Origin: Coriobacteriaceae bacterium
GTDB taxonomy: Bacteria > Actinomycetota > Coriobacteriia > Coriobacteriales > QAMH01
Assembly: GCA_021203765.1 (NCBI GenBank)
Contig: JAJQAN010000055.1
Coordinates: 1 to 40,448, forward strand
Direction of reading: 5' to 3'
Length of the DNA stretch: 40,448 nt
The position numbers were made by a program, and so were the translations under genes. The notes beneath the pieces were generated by a model that saw only the letters and a program-made list of their open reading frames with translations, did no database searches and was not told where the DNA came from. Shown here piece by piece: positions 30,940 through 40,226 of the stretch. The stretch's first letter is position 1. Each line of letters begins with the position of its first letter.

Positions 30940-31833
30940 TTAAAAGACGACCAGATAGACGATGTTGAGACCGCCGCAGATCAAAGCGACCATCCACGAG
31001 GTCTTCAGCATCGTCTGCCATTTGACGCGGGCGAAGTTGTTGTCGATCAAGATCTCCAGGAAATAGACGACTATGACGACGACCACGGCGATGAGTATCG
31101 CCCAGGCGGTACCCGACCACAGCACGAACATCGCCACCCAACCGAGGAACATGATGTTCTCGTACCAGTGCGAGATCTCCACCAGGGCAAGCGTGCGTCC
31201 GGAGAACTCGGTCGTGAGGCCGCGGACGATCTCCTGGTGCGCGTGGTGGCTCGTGGAGATGTCGAAGGGCGACTTGCGCAGCTTGATGGTGAGGATGTAG
31301 AGGAAGCCGATGAAGATGAGCGGCAGCGAGCGTATGACCGGGACGTCGGAGGTGACGATCCCGGAGACCTCGAAGGTCCCACAGGCCAGATAGAGGCCGA
31401 TGGCCACGAGCAGCACCATGGGCTCATAGGACATGACCTGGAGTATCTCGCGCTGGGCGCCAATCTCGGCGTACGGCGAGCGCGAGGCGTAGCCGGCCAG
31501 GATCAAGAAGAGCGTGCCCAGCGTCAGGATGAAGACGCAGAGCAGGAAGTTGCTCCCCGAGAAGAAGGCGCAGCCGGCGAGCAGGATGAAGATGAAGTAG
31601 ACGATGACGTAGAGGTCCTGTGCCCCGTTGACCGTCGCGTTCTCCTTCTGGATGAGCTTGCGCACGTCGTAGTAGGGCTGCAGGAGCTTGGGGCCGACAC
31701 GGCCCTGCATGCCGGCGGTGATCTTGCGGTCGATGCCGTCGAGCAGGCAGCCGAGGATGGGGGCGATGATCAGAAAGGCCACGATGCCGATGAGGGCGAA
31801 GAGGCTGAAGCTTCCGCTGAAACTGAGGCTCAT
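30940..31833 (-). CDS. echB: Ech hydrogenase subunit B, NuoH-like membrane protein
   Basis: 297 residues with eight hydrophobic segments. The family markers G-R-V-G-P-K-L-L-Q-P-Y-Y-D and R-S-P-Y-A-E-I-G-A-Q-R-E are present, with K-S-P-F-D-I-S-T-S-H-H-A-H-Q-E in the loop that meets the cytoplasmic arm. It joins the peripheral subunits to the ion-moving EchA. ATG at 31833, 1 base after the echA stop, is chosen from the N-terminal similarity; a longer frame overlaps echA antisense-like and is rejected. Confidence 0.94.
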   Translation of the reverse strand: MSLSFSGSFSLFALIGIVAFLIIAPILGCLLDGIDRKITAGMQGRVGPKLLQPYYDVRKLIQKENATVNGAQDLYVIVYFIFILLAGCAFFSGSNFLLCVFILTLGTLFLILAGYASRSPYAEIGAQREILQVMSYEPMVLLVAIGLYLACGTFEVSGIVTSDVPVIRSLPLIFIGFLYILTIKLRKSPFDISTSHHAHQEIVRGLTTEFSGRTLALVEISHWYENIMFLGWVAMFVLWSGTAWAILIAVVVVIVVYFLEILIDNNFARVKWQTMLKTSWMVALICGGLNIVYLVVF

Positions 31834-31834
31834 G

Positions 31835-34147
31835 TCACTCTCCCTCCTCTTCCGTGTCCGCACCGTAGGCGCCGGTCTCCTCGTCCGAGCCGGAGTCCTC
31901 GTAGTCGTAGGCGTATTCGTCGTCGTAAGAGGAGTCCTCGTCGTAGGATTCCTCGTCATAGTCCTCGTCGTAGTACGAGCTGTAGTCGGTGGCATAGGTC
32001 TGCTCGTAGACGTAGTCCATGACCTCGGGCAGGCTGGTGAGGCCGTAGTACTCCTCGAGCATCTCGGTGTTCTCCTCGTAGAACTCCTTGTAGTACTCGT
32101 AGTTCTGGAGGTATTCGCCGTAGGTGGCCTCATCGGAGCTGCTCCACTCCGTCTCCTCGTAGACCTGCCGCGCATCGGGCATGGCCTCGACCACGTCGCG
32201 TTCGGCGGCGACCGACTGGCCGACGAAGGCCAGGGACCCAAGCATCAGCGTGAGGCAGACCGCGATGCCGACGATGGTGACCCGATGCTCGTTGAAGTAG
32301 TCGGTGAGGTACATGTTGCGCTGGGTGGCGGGAAGCTCACGCGAGAACGAGTCCTTGAAGGTGCGCTCCTGCGCGTCGATGCCCGCACCGGACATGTAGA
32401 CCGGCACGATCTTCTTGCGGGTGGCGCCGGAAAATCCGAGGAAGATGATGGCGATGACCAGGGCGATGATCGCCATGATCCACAGGTCGCTGTTCGCGAT
32501 GCCCTGCGTCACCTCCTCGAAGACCGTCGCCAGATACGGCACGACGGCGCCCTGGGATATGAGCGGGAATCCGATACAGGCGACGACCGTCAGAACCGTC
32601 ATCAGGCCGATGGCGCTCCATTCGCTGCGGTAGACCCTGCCCTCGACGTCGGCGGCGCCGCTGTTGGCCACGGAGAGTATCTTGCCGAGCCACTTGGCCC
32701 AGAACATGAAGGTGGCGGCCGACCCGAAGGCCAGTATCAGCAGCAGCAGGACGTTTTCGGACGAGGCGAACGATGCGAGCGCCGCCCACTTGGAGACGAG
32801 CATCCCGAACGGTGCGATGAACATCCCCAGGATGCCGATGGACATGAAGCGGGCGAGCCGCGGCATGCGCTCGAAGAGGTCGTCCATGCTCTCGATGTCG
32901 CGGCTGCCGATGTGGTGCTCGGCGGTGCCGACGCAGAGGAAGAGCAGCGACTTGGCGCAGGCATGGAAGATGAGGAGGAAGATCGCGGCCCAGAGCGCCC
33001 CGTCGGTGCCGACGCCGGCGCAGGCGATGATCAGGCCGAGGTTGGAGATGGTCGAATAGGCCAGCACGCGCTTGGCGTTGGTCTGCGAGATGGCGGCGAA
33101 CGAACAGAAGAGGAAGGTCGCGCCGCCGACGAGCATGACGACGAAGCCGGGGATGTTGAAGCCGAGGCAGGGTGCGAGCTTGATGATCAAAAAGACGCCG
33201 GCCTTGACCATGGTCGAGGAGTGCAGCAAGGCCGAGGTCGGCGTGGGCGCGACCATGGCGCCCAGAAGCCAGCTTTGGAAGGGCATCTGCGCGGCCTTGG
33301 TAAATCCGGCGATGCAGAGCAGGATGAGCGGCAGGTAGGTGATCTGGGTGTAGCCGGCCGCCGACATGTCGAGCGACATGGAGATGAACTGGTCGAGCTC
33401 GATGACGCCGTAGAAGTTGCCGATCCAGACCAAGGCGATGGCGAAGCACAGACCGCCGATCAGGTTCAAGACGATCTGCCGGAAGGAGTTGCGGATGGCC
33501 TCCTCGGTGCGGGTGTAACCGATGAGCACGAAGGAGCAGACGGTCGTGATCTCCCAGACCGTCAGCATCCAGTTGAGGTCGTTGAAGAAGACGATGCCGA
33601 ACATCGCTCCCAAAAAGACGAACATGATCGCGAAGAAGGTCGGGCGGCGGTCCTTGCCCGGGTTGTGGCGTTCGTGGTCGCGCATGTAGCCGAGGCCGTA
33701 GACGCAGATGCCGCAGCCGATGATGCCGATGATGAGCGCCATGATGATGGAGAGGTCGTCGATGTAGAGCGTGGAGGTGGCCTCCATGCCCCTGAAGAGG
33801 CCGAACTCGGCCCAGACGACGATGGTGCCCTGGGCAAGCGCGAGGAGGACGGCCTTGTAGTTGTGGTGGCAGAGGCCCTTGACGACGATGTAGACGCAGA
33901 TGAAAACGTCGATGGCGAGCGTCACCCAGTTGATGACTTCGGTGAGTCCCGGCCCGAGGGCGTAGTAGTGGGTCCCCGTCCCCAAAAACTCGACCGCCAG
34001 AAATATCGACGCGAAGGCGGTGATAAGCGCACCGATGACCGTGACGACGGAACGCGCCCGGTCCTTACGCGCGATAAGCAGTATGAGGGCGATGAGTACG
34101 GGAAAGAGGATCAGGAACCCGATGATGCCGATACCGATCTCTTCCAA
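31835..34147 (-). CDS. echA: Ech hydrogenase subunit A, NuoL-like ion pump with acidic tail
   Basis: 770 residues, against about 640 for most EchA. The antiporter-like core has about fifteen segments and the key charged residues: Glu200 in VWEITT, Lys284 in FTKAAQMPFQSWL, Lys315, Lys399 in ACAKSLLF and Lys453. The last span ends near 645. Residues 650-770 form an unusual tail, extremely rich in Asp, Glu, Tyr and Ser (YDEDYDEESYDEDSSY region at 726-741). The start is TTG at 34147, supported by AAGGAGG 6 bases upstream. First gene of echABCDEF-pgsA-like. The subunit converts the redox drop into an H+ or Na+ gradient. Confidence 0.93.
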   Translation of the reverse strand: MEEIGIGIIGFLILFPVLIALILLIARKDRARSVVTVIGALITAFASIFLAVEFLGTGTHYYALGPGLTEVINWVTLAIDVFICVYIVVKGLCHHNYKAVLLALAQGTIVVWAEFGLFRGMEATSTLYIDDLSIIMALIIGIIGCGICVYGLGYMRDHERHNPGKDRRPTFFAIMFVFLGAMFGIVFFNDLNWMLTVWEITTVCSFVLIGYTRTEEAIRNSFRQIVLNLIGGLCFAIALVWIGNFYGVIELDQFISMSLDMSAAGYTQITYLPLILLCIAGFTKAAQMPFQSWLLGAMVAPTPTSALLHSSTMVKAGVFLIIKLAPCLGFNIPGFVVMLVGGATFLFCSFAAISQTNAKRVLAYSTISNLGLIIACAGVGTDGALWAAIFLLIFHACAKSLLFLCVGTAEHHIGSRDIESMDDLFERMPRLARFMSIGILGMFIAPFGMLVSKWAALASFASSENVLLLLILAFGSAATFMFWAKWLGKILSVANSGAADVEGRVYRSEWSAIGLMTVLTVVACIGFPLISQGAVVPYLATVFEEVTQGIANSDLWIMAIIALVIAIIFLGFSGATRKKIVPVYMSGAGIDAQERTFKDSFSRELPATQRNMYLTDYFNEHRVTIVGIAVCLTLMLGSLAFVGQSVAAERDVVEAMPDARQVYEETEWSSSDEATYGEYLQNYEYYKEFYEENTEMLEEYYGLTSLPEVMDYVYEQTYATDYSSYYDEDYDEESYDEDSSYDDEYAYDYEDSGSDEETGAYGADTEEEGE

Positions 34148-34235
34148 ACCGGTCCTCCTTATCTTGTGGATGTCTTAGTGGCGAATGATTTCCGCATTAG
34201 GAAAAGATGCTACCTTAAATCCCGTACGGACAAAA

Positions 34236-34268
34236 GCGGTTTTCCCTGTACGTGCGAACAAAAGCCGC
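34236..34268 (-). terminator. Candidate terminator after trmL
   Basis: On the minus strand GCGGCTTTT and AAAACCGC pair with one bulge around a 16-base loop, then TTTTGT follows. It begins 16 bases past the trmL stop and would isolate the ech operon from the transporter genes upstream. ACAAAAGC is repeated at 34230 and 34258. Confidence 0.4.
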
Positions 34269-34283
34269 GAAGAGCCTCCGAGA

Positions 34284-34805
34284 TCAGCGGATGCCGGGAA
34301 AGTCGAGCTGCCGTAAGGCTTCGAACAAGACGATGTTGGCGGCGTTGGACAGGTTCAAGGACACGGCGTCCGGGTCGGCCGGATCCGACAGCGGGCCGGC
34401 GCTCGTCGCCGGGGAGACCCCCTCGCGCTCGAGCATGGGGATACGGATGCAGCTGTCGGCGTATTCGTCCAGGATCGACTCGTCGATGCCGCGGGACTCG
34501 CGCCCGAAGACCAAGAAGTCCTCGTCGCGGTAGGCGACCTCGTGGTAGAGACGCTCGCACTTCTTGGTGGCAAGCCACATGCGCGCGTCGGGATGGGCCT
34601 CCCGGAACTCATCGAAGCCGTCGTAGCAGGTCAGGTCGATGTCGTGCCAGTATCCCATGCCGGATCTGCGTATCATCCTGTCGTCGAGGGAGAAGCCGAG
34701 CGGCCCGATCAGGTGCAGGCGGCTGCCCGTGAGGACGCAGGAGCGCCCGACAGTCCCGGTGTTGGCAGGTATCTCAGGTTCGAACAAGACGACGTTCAAA
34801 GCCAT
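34284..34805 (-). CDS. trmL: tRNA (cytidine(34)-2'-O)-methyltransferase
   Basis: 173 residues, a minimal SPOUT methyltransferase. Visible: L-F-x-P-E-I-P-x-N-T-G-T-V-G-R at the start, the F-G-R-E-S-R-G-I-D motif, and the knot L-N-L-S-N-A-A-N-I-V-L-F-E-A near the C-terminus. It methylates the 2'-OH of the wobble base of tRNA(Leu) with S-adenosylmethionine. ATG at 34805, 20 bases after the EamA stop. It probably is the last gene of the ABC permease-ATPase-EamA-trmL run. Confidence 0.95.
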   Translation of the reverse strand: MALNVVLFEPEIPANTGTVGRSCVLTGSRLHLIGPLGFSLDDRMIRRSGMGYWHDIDLTCYDGFDEFREAHPDARMWLATKKCERLYHEVAYRDEDFLVFGRESRGIDESILDEYADSCIRIPMLEREGVSPATSAGPLSDPADPDAVSLNLSNAANIVLFEALRQLDFPGIR

Positions 34806-34825
34806 GGCCTAAGCCTCCCCTCCCC

Positions 34826-35713
34826 TCATGAGTCGCCCTCCTCGAGCGACTTGGGCTTTAAGAAGTCCAGATGCGTCTCGGATATGACGATGGCGATGAA
34901 GATCAGGGCGAACCCGATGAAGACGCGGACGCTCATGTCCTCGGTGCCGAAGAGGATGGAGAAGAGGACGCCGAAAACCGCCTCGAGCGAGAGCAGCAGG
35001 GCCGCCGAGGAGGGGCTGACCTTGGCCTGCCCGATGTTCTGGAAGAGCAGGGCGATGGCGGTGCAGAAGACGGCGAGGTAGCCAAGCGAGACGATCGTCG
35101 GCACGGAAAGCTGGGTCCAGTCCGGCATGGGCTCGAAGATGAGTCCGACGGCCAAGGCGAGCACGGCCGCACCCGCAAACTGCCAGATGGTGAGCACGTA
35201 GACGTCGCGTCCTTCGGCGAAGTGGGCGACCAGGAGGATGTGGATGGCGTAGAAGATCGCACCGAGCAGGGTGAGCCCGTCGCCGAGGCCGATGGAGAAA
35301 TCCCCGGTCAGGGTCACGAAACCGATGCCGATCAGGGCGATCACGGCGGCGATCACGTTGTAGCGGGTCACGCCGCGGCGGGTGACGAGCCAGCCGATGA
35401 AGGGAACCAAGATGACGTAGGCCCCGGTCAGGAAGGCGTTCTTGCCGGGCGTGGTCGACATGATCCCGTAGGTCTGCAGCAAATAGCCGGAAAAGAGCAT
35501 CGCGCCGAGCAGGCAGCCGCGGCCGATGTAGGCGGGTTTGAGATAGAGCGAGCGGCGCGGGAGGAAGACGAGGGCCAGGATGATGGCGGCGATGACGAAG
35601 CGGACGGCGAGGATCCAGGACGGGGGGACCGAGTCGGTCGTGTCCTTGACGACGACGAAGGAGCTGCCCCAGATGATGGGCGCGATGAGGAGCAGGATCC
35701 TATAGCGCATCAT
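34826..35713 (-). CDS. EamA-family (DMT) transporter
   Basis: 295 residues in ten hydrophobic segments as two EamA repeats ([17 protein letters not shown] at the start and a second [13 protein letters not shown] in the middle), with [14 protein letters not shown] at the end of the second. These carriers export or exchange amino acids or other metabolites. The 4-base overlap (ATGA) with the ABC ATPase gene suggests a link to amino acid traffic, but the substrate is unknown. Confidence 0.92.
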   Translation of the reverse strand: MMRYRILLLIAPIIWGSSFVVVKDTTDSVPPSWILAVRFVIAAIILALVFLPRRSLYLKPAYIGRGCLLGAMLFSGYLLQTYGIMSTTPGKNAFLTGAYVILVPFIGWLVTRRGVTRYNVIAAVIALIGIGFVTLTGDFSIGLGDGLTLLGAIFYAIHILLVAHFAEGRDVYVLTIWQFAGAAVLALAVGLIFEPMPDWTQLSVPTIVSLGYLAVFCTAIALLFQNIGQAKVSPSSAALLLSLEAVFGVLFSILFGTEDMSVRVFIGFALIFIAIVISETHLDFLKPKSLEEGDS

Positions 35714-36444
35714 TTGATGTTTCCGAGGAAGTCCTTGGTCCGCTCGGATTTGGGATGGTCGAACAGTTCGCTCGGGGTGCCCTCCTCGACGAAGACGCCG
35801 CCTTCCATGAAGAAGGCACGGTCGGCAGCCTCGCGGGCGAATCCCATCTCGTGGGTGACGACGACCATCGTCATGCCGCCTTCGGCAAGCTCGCTCATGA
35901 CGTCGAGGACGCCACGTACCAACTCGGGGTCCAAAGCGCTCGTCGCTTCGTCGAAGAGCATGATGTGGGGATCCATCGCCAAGGCGCGGGCGATGGCGAC
36001 GCGCTGCTTCTGGCCGCCGGAAAGCTGGGCGGGGAGGAAGTCGGCACGGTCGAGCAGGCCGACGCGGTCGAGCTGCCTGAGGGCATTCTCCTCGGCCTCC
36101 TCCTTGCTGCGCTTTAAGACCCGGCGTTGGGCGAGCATGACGTTCTTCTTCGCATCGAGGTGCGGGAAGAGGTTGAACTGCTGGAACACCATGCCGACGT
36201 GCTCACGGAGCTTGTTGACATCGGTCTTGGGGTCGGTGATCTCCTCGCCCTCGATGTAGATGTGGCCGCCGGTGGGCTTTTCGAGCAGGTTGATGCAGCG
36301 CAGCATCGTCGACTTGCCCGAACCGGACGGCCCGAGCACGACGATGACCTCGCCTTTCTTGACCTCGAGGTTGATGTCGGTCAGGACCTCGGTCTTGCCG
36401 AAGGACTTGGAGAGGTGCTCGATCCTGATCATCGATTCAGCCAT
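35710..36444 (-). CDS. Polar amino-acid ABC transporter ATPase
   Basis: 244 residues of the GlnQ/HisP type. Walker [10 protein letters not shown] at 38-46, Q-loop V-F-Q-Q-F-N-L-F, signature [15 protein letters not shown], Walker [14 protein letters not shown] and H-loop VVTHEM are all intact. It powers uptake with the permease just upstream and the binding lipoproteins at 38-40 kb. ATG at 36444 overlaps the permease gene by 8 bases. Confidence 0.97.
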   Translation of the reverse strand: MAESMIRIEHLSKSFGKTEVLTDINLEVKKGEVIVVLGPSGSGKSTMLRCINLLEKPTGGHIYIEGEEITDPKTDVNKLREHVGMVFQQFNLFPHLDAKKNVMLAQRRVLKRSKEEAEENALRQLDRVGLLDRADFLPAQLSGGQKQRVAIARALAMDPHIMLFDEATSALDPELVRGVLDVMSELAEGGMTMVVVTHEMGFAREAADRAFFMEGGVFVEEGTPSELFDHPKSERTKDFLGNIK

Positions 36445-37822
36445 GGGCGCCTCCCCCGGCGGCGGCGCCTGCCGCTTCGACGGAGGTCATCGTGGAAGCC
36501 TGCTGATCCTTGAGGGCACGCTTGGCCTCACGCCTCTTCTTACGTTTGCTGTCGTTGGAGGGCGGCGCGTTGCCGTCGGCACGTGCCAGGGAATTCTCGA
36601 AGTGGGTCACGACACGGATGAGCGGCAGGGTCACGACCAGGTAGAAGCAGGCGGCGACGATGTAGGGCGTCATGTTGCCGGTCGTCGCGACGAAGCTCTT
36701 GGCGTAGAGCATGAGCTCCATGACGCCGACGGCGGCAAGTAACGAGGTGTCCTTGTAGAGCAGGATGAACTCGCTCGTGCAGGTCGGAATCACGCGGCGC
36801 ACCATCTGCGGGATGATGACGCGGAACATCGTCTGGATCGAGGTCATCCCGAGCGAGCGGGCGGCCTCGGTCTGCCCCTGCGGGATGGACTGTATGCCGG
36901 CGCGGAAGATCTCGGTGAGATAGGCGCCGGAATTGAAGGCCAGGACCAGGATGGCGAGGAGGTATTCGTTGAGGTTGACACCCATCAGCGGCAGGCCGAA
37001 GAAGGCGATGTAGATCTGCAGAAAGAGCGGCGTGCCACGGATGACGCCGGTATAGACGGCGGCGATGGCATGCAGGATGCGGTTGCGGAAGATCTTCATG
37101 AAGGCGAAGAGCAGGCCGAGCGGGATCGCGAGCGGGAAACCGATGGCCACCAGCATGAGCGAGAGCAACCAGCCGTGGAAGACGTTCGGCAGGGATGAGA
37201 CGATGAGCTGCGGCTGGAAGAAGAGGTTGAGGATGGTGACCGAGTCCCAGGCCTGTACCCAGGGCTGCTTGTCGAGCCAGTTGACGATCCGCTGGGTGAC
37301 CGACGCCTTGGCGACCTCGATGCCCGGCGATTCCGGCAGATCGGCCGTGCGCCCATCGGTCAGGGTATAGGTGCCGCCGAGGTGGACCTCCCCGTCGACG
37401 TTGGGCAGGGCGGTATCGTAGATCTCGGCGCGCAGGCGCAGGCCGCCGGTGAGCGGCTCGGGGCAGGATATATCGATGGCGAGCTCGTCTTTGTCGATGG
37501 TGGCGGAGATGTCGTTGTCGAGGCGGTCGATACCGTCGAGTACCGTCATCCTCACGCTCGAGTCGTCGGTGAACGACGAGCCTTCCGGCAGCACGAGATG
37601 GACGCCCGCAACCTCTTCGCCGTCGTCTATGAGCATCTCCCAGGTGATGCGGGTTGGTTCCCCGCCCAAGACGTTGTTCGTGGAGGTTTCGTTGCTCTTG
37701 GCCGTCGTCACGTCGACGTCGACCGCGTTCGACGTGAGCGGTGCGGCGATCGTGACCACAATCGAAAGGGCGAGCGCACAGAGGACCGAGGATTTGACGA
37801 ACTTCTTTAGTTCGGGTTGCAT
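36437..37822 (-). CDS. Amino-acid ABC permease with N-terminal extracytoplasmic domain
   Basis: 461 residues, about twice the ~220 of GlnP/HisM permeases. Residues 10-35 form a signal-like hydrophobic segment; 36-195 are a soluble, beta-rich, acidic stretch outside the membrane, unrelated to the binding proteins nearby; the permease proper begins near 205 and has [10 protein letters not shown] (262-271) and the EAA loop ([22 protein letters not shown], about 304-325). A basic, low-complexity tail closes the protein. ATG at 37822 is chosen over 37828 because AAGGGG lies 6 bases upstream of the former and would abut the latter. It has its own TATAAT promoter. Confidence 0.9.
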   Translation of the reverse strand: MQPELKKFVKSSVLCALALSIVVTIAAPLTSNAVDVDVTTAKSNETSTNNVLGGEPTRITWEMLIDDGEEVAGVHLVLPEGSSFTDDSSVRMTVLDGIDRLDNDISATIDKDELAIDISCPEPLTGGLRLRAEIYDTALPNVDGEVHLGGTYTLTDGRTADLPESPGIEVAKASVTQRIVNWLDKQPWVQAWDSVTILNLFFQPQLIVSSLPNVFHGWLLSLMLVAIGFPLAIPLGLLFAFMKIFRNRILHAIAAVYTGVIRGTPLFLQIYIAFFGLPLMGVNLNEYLLAILVLAFNSGAYLTEIFRAGIQSIPQGQTEAARSLGMTSIQTMFRVIIPQMVRRVIPTCTSEFILLYKDTSLLAAVGVMELMLYAKSFVATTGNMTPYIVAACFYLVVTLPLIRVVTHFENSLARADGNAPPSNDSKRKKRREAKRALKDQQASTMTSVEAAGAAAGGGAHG

Positions 37823-37890
37823 CAACATCCCCTTAGTCGGGTTCTGAAAAACGGCTGCTCCTGATGGCGCCGTGGTAGAACAAGTTCGGG

Positions 37891-37924
37891 ATTATAGCGC
37901 TTTTTGACGGCAGTGACGCTTTTT
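37891..37924 (-). promoter_or_regulatory. TATAAT promoter of the ABC permease with AAAAAGCG repeats
   Basis: A perfect TATAAT lies at 37896-37891 on the minus strand, about 70 bases before the permease ATG. No good -35 is seen; instead AAAAAGCG is repeated at 37905-37898 and 37924-37917, 19 bases apart, covering the -10 to -35 area. The repeats are a likely regulator site. Confidence 0.5.
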
Positions 37925-37940
37925 CATCCCAAAATACAAG

Positions 37941-37967
37941 AAAGGGCACCCTGAACGGGTGCCCTTT
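37941..37967 (-). terminator. Intrinsic terminator after solute-binding gene 1
   Basis: AAAGGGCACCC and GGGTGCCCTTT form a perfect 11-bp stem with a 5-base loop. On the minus strand it is followed by TTTCTTGTATTTT. It lies 55 bases past the stop of the binding-protein gene and separates it from the permease promoter. Confidence 0.85.
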
Positions 37968-38022
37968 CCCTACACGCCTTTGAAGCGTCGAAGCGTCGAG
38001 GCGTTGAAGTTGCGGAGCGAAC

Positions 38023-38982
38023 CTAGCCTTCGTCGTCCGGGTCGTCGGTCTCGGATTCGTCGGCACCGGGCTCATCCTTGGACTGGTCCGTAGCCGGCTC
38101 GGAGGTGGATTCACCTTCATCCGAGACGCCTTCGATCCACTTGGCCTTCAGCTCGTCCATGGTGCCATCGGCATACATCTCGGACAGGGCGTTGTTGATG
38201 GCCTCGGTGAGCGCGGTGTTGTCCTTGTTGATGGCGATGCCGTATTCCTCGCCGGTCGGGATCTCGTCGAGGATCTTGCAGTCGCTGTACTCGTTGGCGA
38301 CGTGGTTGGTCGCGGCCGAGGCATCATAGACGAAAGCCTCGATCTTACCGGAGCGGAGCGCGGCCAGTCCGTCGGAGGCGTTCTGGTACGGGATGTACTC
38401 GTCGTACTGGATGTTCTCCTTGATCCATTCCTCGCCGGTCGTGCCGGACTGCGCTCCGAGCACCTTGCCGGCCAGATCGTCCCTGCTCATGATGGTCGAG
38501 TCGTCCAGAATGACGATGGCCTGGTTGGACTCGTAGTACGGGTCGGAGAAGTCGACCAGTTCGAGACGCTCGTCGTTGATGGTGAACGAGCTTGCCGCGA
38601 CGTCCATCTTGGTGCCGGCGGCAACCTGGGTGATGAGGGTGTCGAAGGCCTGCGGGGCCAGATAGTTGCACTCCAGGCCGATGCGATCGCAGATCTCCTC
38701 CATCAGACCGACGGAAAAGCCTGCCGGCGTGTCGCCGTCCAGATACTCCATCGGCTTGTAATCGAGATCCGATCCGATCGTGAGCTTGCCGGGCTCGACG
38801 AGCTTGAACTCGCTCGTGTCAACCTCGGTGGCTGCCGTATCCGTGGCGGCCTGCTCGGTCTCGGTGGCCTCGGTGTTTTCCGTCTCGGTGCTGTCTTCGC
38901 CGCAGCCGACCAGGACCGCTCCGAAACAGAACGCAAGGGCCAGGCAGACCCCCGCAACGATAAGTTTCCTGTAACGCTTCAT
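38023..38982 (-). CDS. Amino-acid ABC transporter solute-binding lipoprotein 1
   Basis: 319 residues. Lipoprotein signal with lipobox L-V-G-C27, a Glu/Thr/Ala linker, then a family-3 solute-binding domain: KLTIGSDLDYKPMEYLDGD, G-F-S-V-G-L-M-E-E-I-C-D-R, D-V-A-A-S-S-F-T-I-N-D-E-R and V-D-F-S-D-P-Y-Y. It captures a polar amino acid and delivers it to the permease. An acidic tail closes it. ATG at 38982 follows AAAGGGGAG; the earlier ATG at 39054 would precede an unrelated leader. Paralog of the gene at 39231. Confidence 0.95.
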   Translation of the reverse strand: MKRYRKLIVAGVCLALAFCFGAVLVGCGEDSTETENTEATETEQAATDTAATEVDTSEFKLVEPGKLTIGSDLDYKPMEYLDGDTPAGFSVGLMEEICDRIGLECNYLAPQAFDTLITQVAAGTKMDVAASSFTINDERLELVDFSDPYYESNQAIVILDDSTIMSRDDLAGKVLGAQSGTTGEEWIKENIQYDEYIPYQNASDGLAALRSGKIEAFVYDASAATNHVANEYSDCKILDEIPTGEEYGIAINKDNTALTEAINNALSEMYADGTMDELKAKWIEGVSDEGESTSEPATDQSKDEPGADESETDDPDDEG

Positions 38983-39053
38983 GTCTCCCCTTTCGATAGG
39001 ATTGCAACAGACGCGGTTTATTCTCCCACAAAACGCAAGGTGCGGAAGCATCA
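38983..39053 (-). promoter_or_regulatory. Conserved leader, copy 1, before solute-binding gene 1
   Basis: On the minus strand this segment holds GCACCTT, TTTGTGGGAGAATAAACC and CCTATCGAAAGGGGAGAC in the same order as the copy at 40227-40288. Such conservation outside the coding part points to a shared promoter/leader inherited with the gene duplication; hexamers cannot be placed with certainty. Confidence 0.5.
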
Positions 39054-39130
39054 ATCCGAGTTTTTACCGCTTGGAAACCTCCAGCGGCGGCGCTCCTGCG
39101 CGCCACGGCATCCCATGGGACTGCCCATAC

Positions 39131-39163
39131 AAAAGGGGCGCCCGGCTTCCCGGACGCCCTTTT
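39131..39163 (-). terminator. Intrinsic terminator after solute-binding gene 2
   Basis: A ~14-bp stem (AAAGGGGCG-C-CCGG with CCGG-A-CGCCCTTT, one mismatch) around a CTTC tetraloop. The minus strand continues TTTTGTATG. It lies 68 bases past the second binding-protein stop; it could also work on the plus strand, where no gene needs it. Confidence 0.75.
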
Positions 39164-39230
39164 ATGCCGATACGTCGTCGAAGACGCTCAGGCGGTGGAC
39201 ATGCGTTGACGTACGTCCTCACCGAACGTC

Positions 39231-40226
39231 TTACTTGTCCATGTCGTCCTCGTAATCCGTAACCTCTTCGGAATTTTCCGGAGCCTCATCGGCTTCCTTG
39301 GCCTTTTCGTTTTCGATTGCGGTCTCCTCGGAATTGACCTCGCCTACTCCGGGGTAGTCGCCCTCAGACAACTTTTTGGACCAGGAAGCATAGAGCTCGT
39401 CGAAGCTGCCGTCGGCATGCATTTCGGCGAGCACGGTGTTGAGCGCCTCGGTCAACGCGGTGTTGTCCTTGTTGACGGCGATACCGTAATCCTGCGTGGC
39501 GTCGGGCTGCTCGAGGATCCTGACGTCCTCGTAGATTCCCTCGAAATTATCCTCCGGGCGGGCTAACTCGAAGACGAAGGCGTCGATCTCACCGGTGCCC
39601 AGCGCTTCGATCCCGTCGAGCAGGCTGTCGTAGGGGATGTATTTCTCATCCGGGTAGTTCTCCTTGGTCCATTCCTCGTCGGTCGTACCGGTCTTCGAGC
39701 CGAGCGTCTTGCCTTTCAGCTCGTCTGCAGACTGCAGGTCCGAATCCTTCGGAACGAAGATGGTCACGTTGCCCTCAACGTACGGATCCGTGAAGTCGAC
39801 CTTCTCGGCGCGCTCGTCGGTGATGGAGATGGAGCTGACGGCGACGTCCGCGACATCACCCGCTTCGAACCGGTCGAGGAGTTCGGGGAACTCCACCACC
39901 GGGGCATACTCGCATTCCAAGCCGAGGCGGTTGCAGACCTCCTTCATCATGTCGACGGAAAGGCCGGCGGGCTCACCATCGACCTCATATTCCACCGGCA
40001 TGTTGTCGAGGGCTGAGACGATCGTGAGCGTGCCGTCCTTGACCAGCTTGAACTGGCTCGTGTCGATTTCGGTGGCTGCCGTATCCGTGGCGGCCTGCTC
40101 GGCCTCGGTGGCCTCGGTGTCTTCTGTGACGGTGGTTTCCTCACCACAGCCGACCAAGGCTGCTCCGAAACAGAATGCAAGGGCAAGGCAGACCCCTGCG
40201 ATGATGACCTTCCTGTACTTCTTCAT
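39231..40226 (-). CDS. Amino-acid ABC transporter solute-binding lipoprotein 2
   Basis: 331 residues. The first ~45 residues, including the lipobox L-V-G-C27 and the E/T/A-rich linker, are nearly the same as in protein 1; the binding domain has diverged (VSALDNMPVEYEVDGEPAG, V-A-V-S-S-I-S-I-T-D-E-R, V-D-F-T-D-P-Y-V), so a different ligand is likely. The pocket loop N-K-D-N-T-A-L-T-E-A is kept in both. A 30-residue acidic tail follows. ATG at 40226 follows AAAGGGGAG. No permease or ATPase of its own is seen, so it may share the set at 35.7-37.8 kb. Confidence 0.95.
   Translation of the reverse strand: MKKYRKVIIAGVCLALAFCFGAALVGCGEETTVTEDTEATEAEQAATDTAATEIDTSQFKLVKDGTLTIVSALDNMPVEYEVDGEPAGLSVDMMKEVCNRLGLECEYAPVVEFPELLDRFEAGDVADVAVSSISITDERAEKVDFTDPYVEGNVTIFVPKDSDLQSADELKGKTLGSKTGTTDEEWTKENYPDEKYIPYDSLLDGIEALGTGEIDAFVFELARPEDNFEGIYEDVRILEQPDATQDYGIAVNKDNTALTEALNTVLAEMHADGSFDELYASWSKKLSEGDYPGVGEVNSEETAIENEKAKEADEAPENSEEVTDYEDDMDK

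Noticed and set aside
31688-34732. A ~1000-codon plus-strand frame over echA and trmL
   Set aside because: Antisense shadow with highly charged, repetitive composition; the minus-strand genes have full motif sets.
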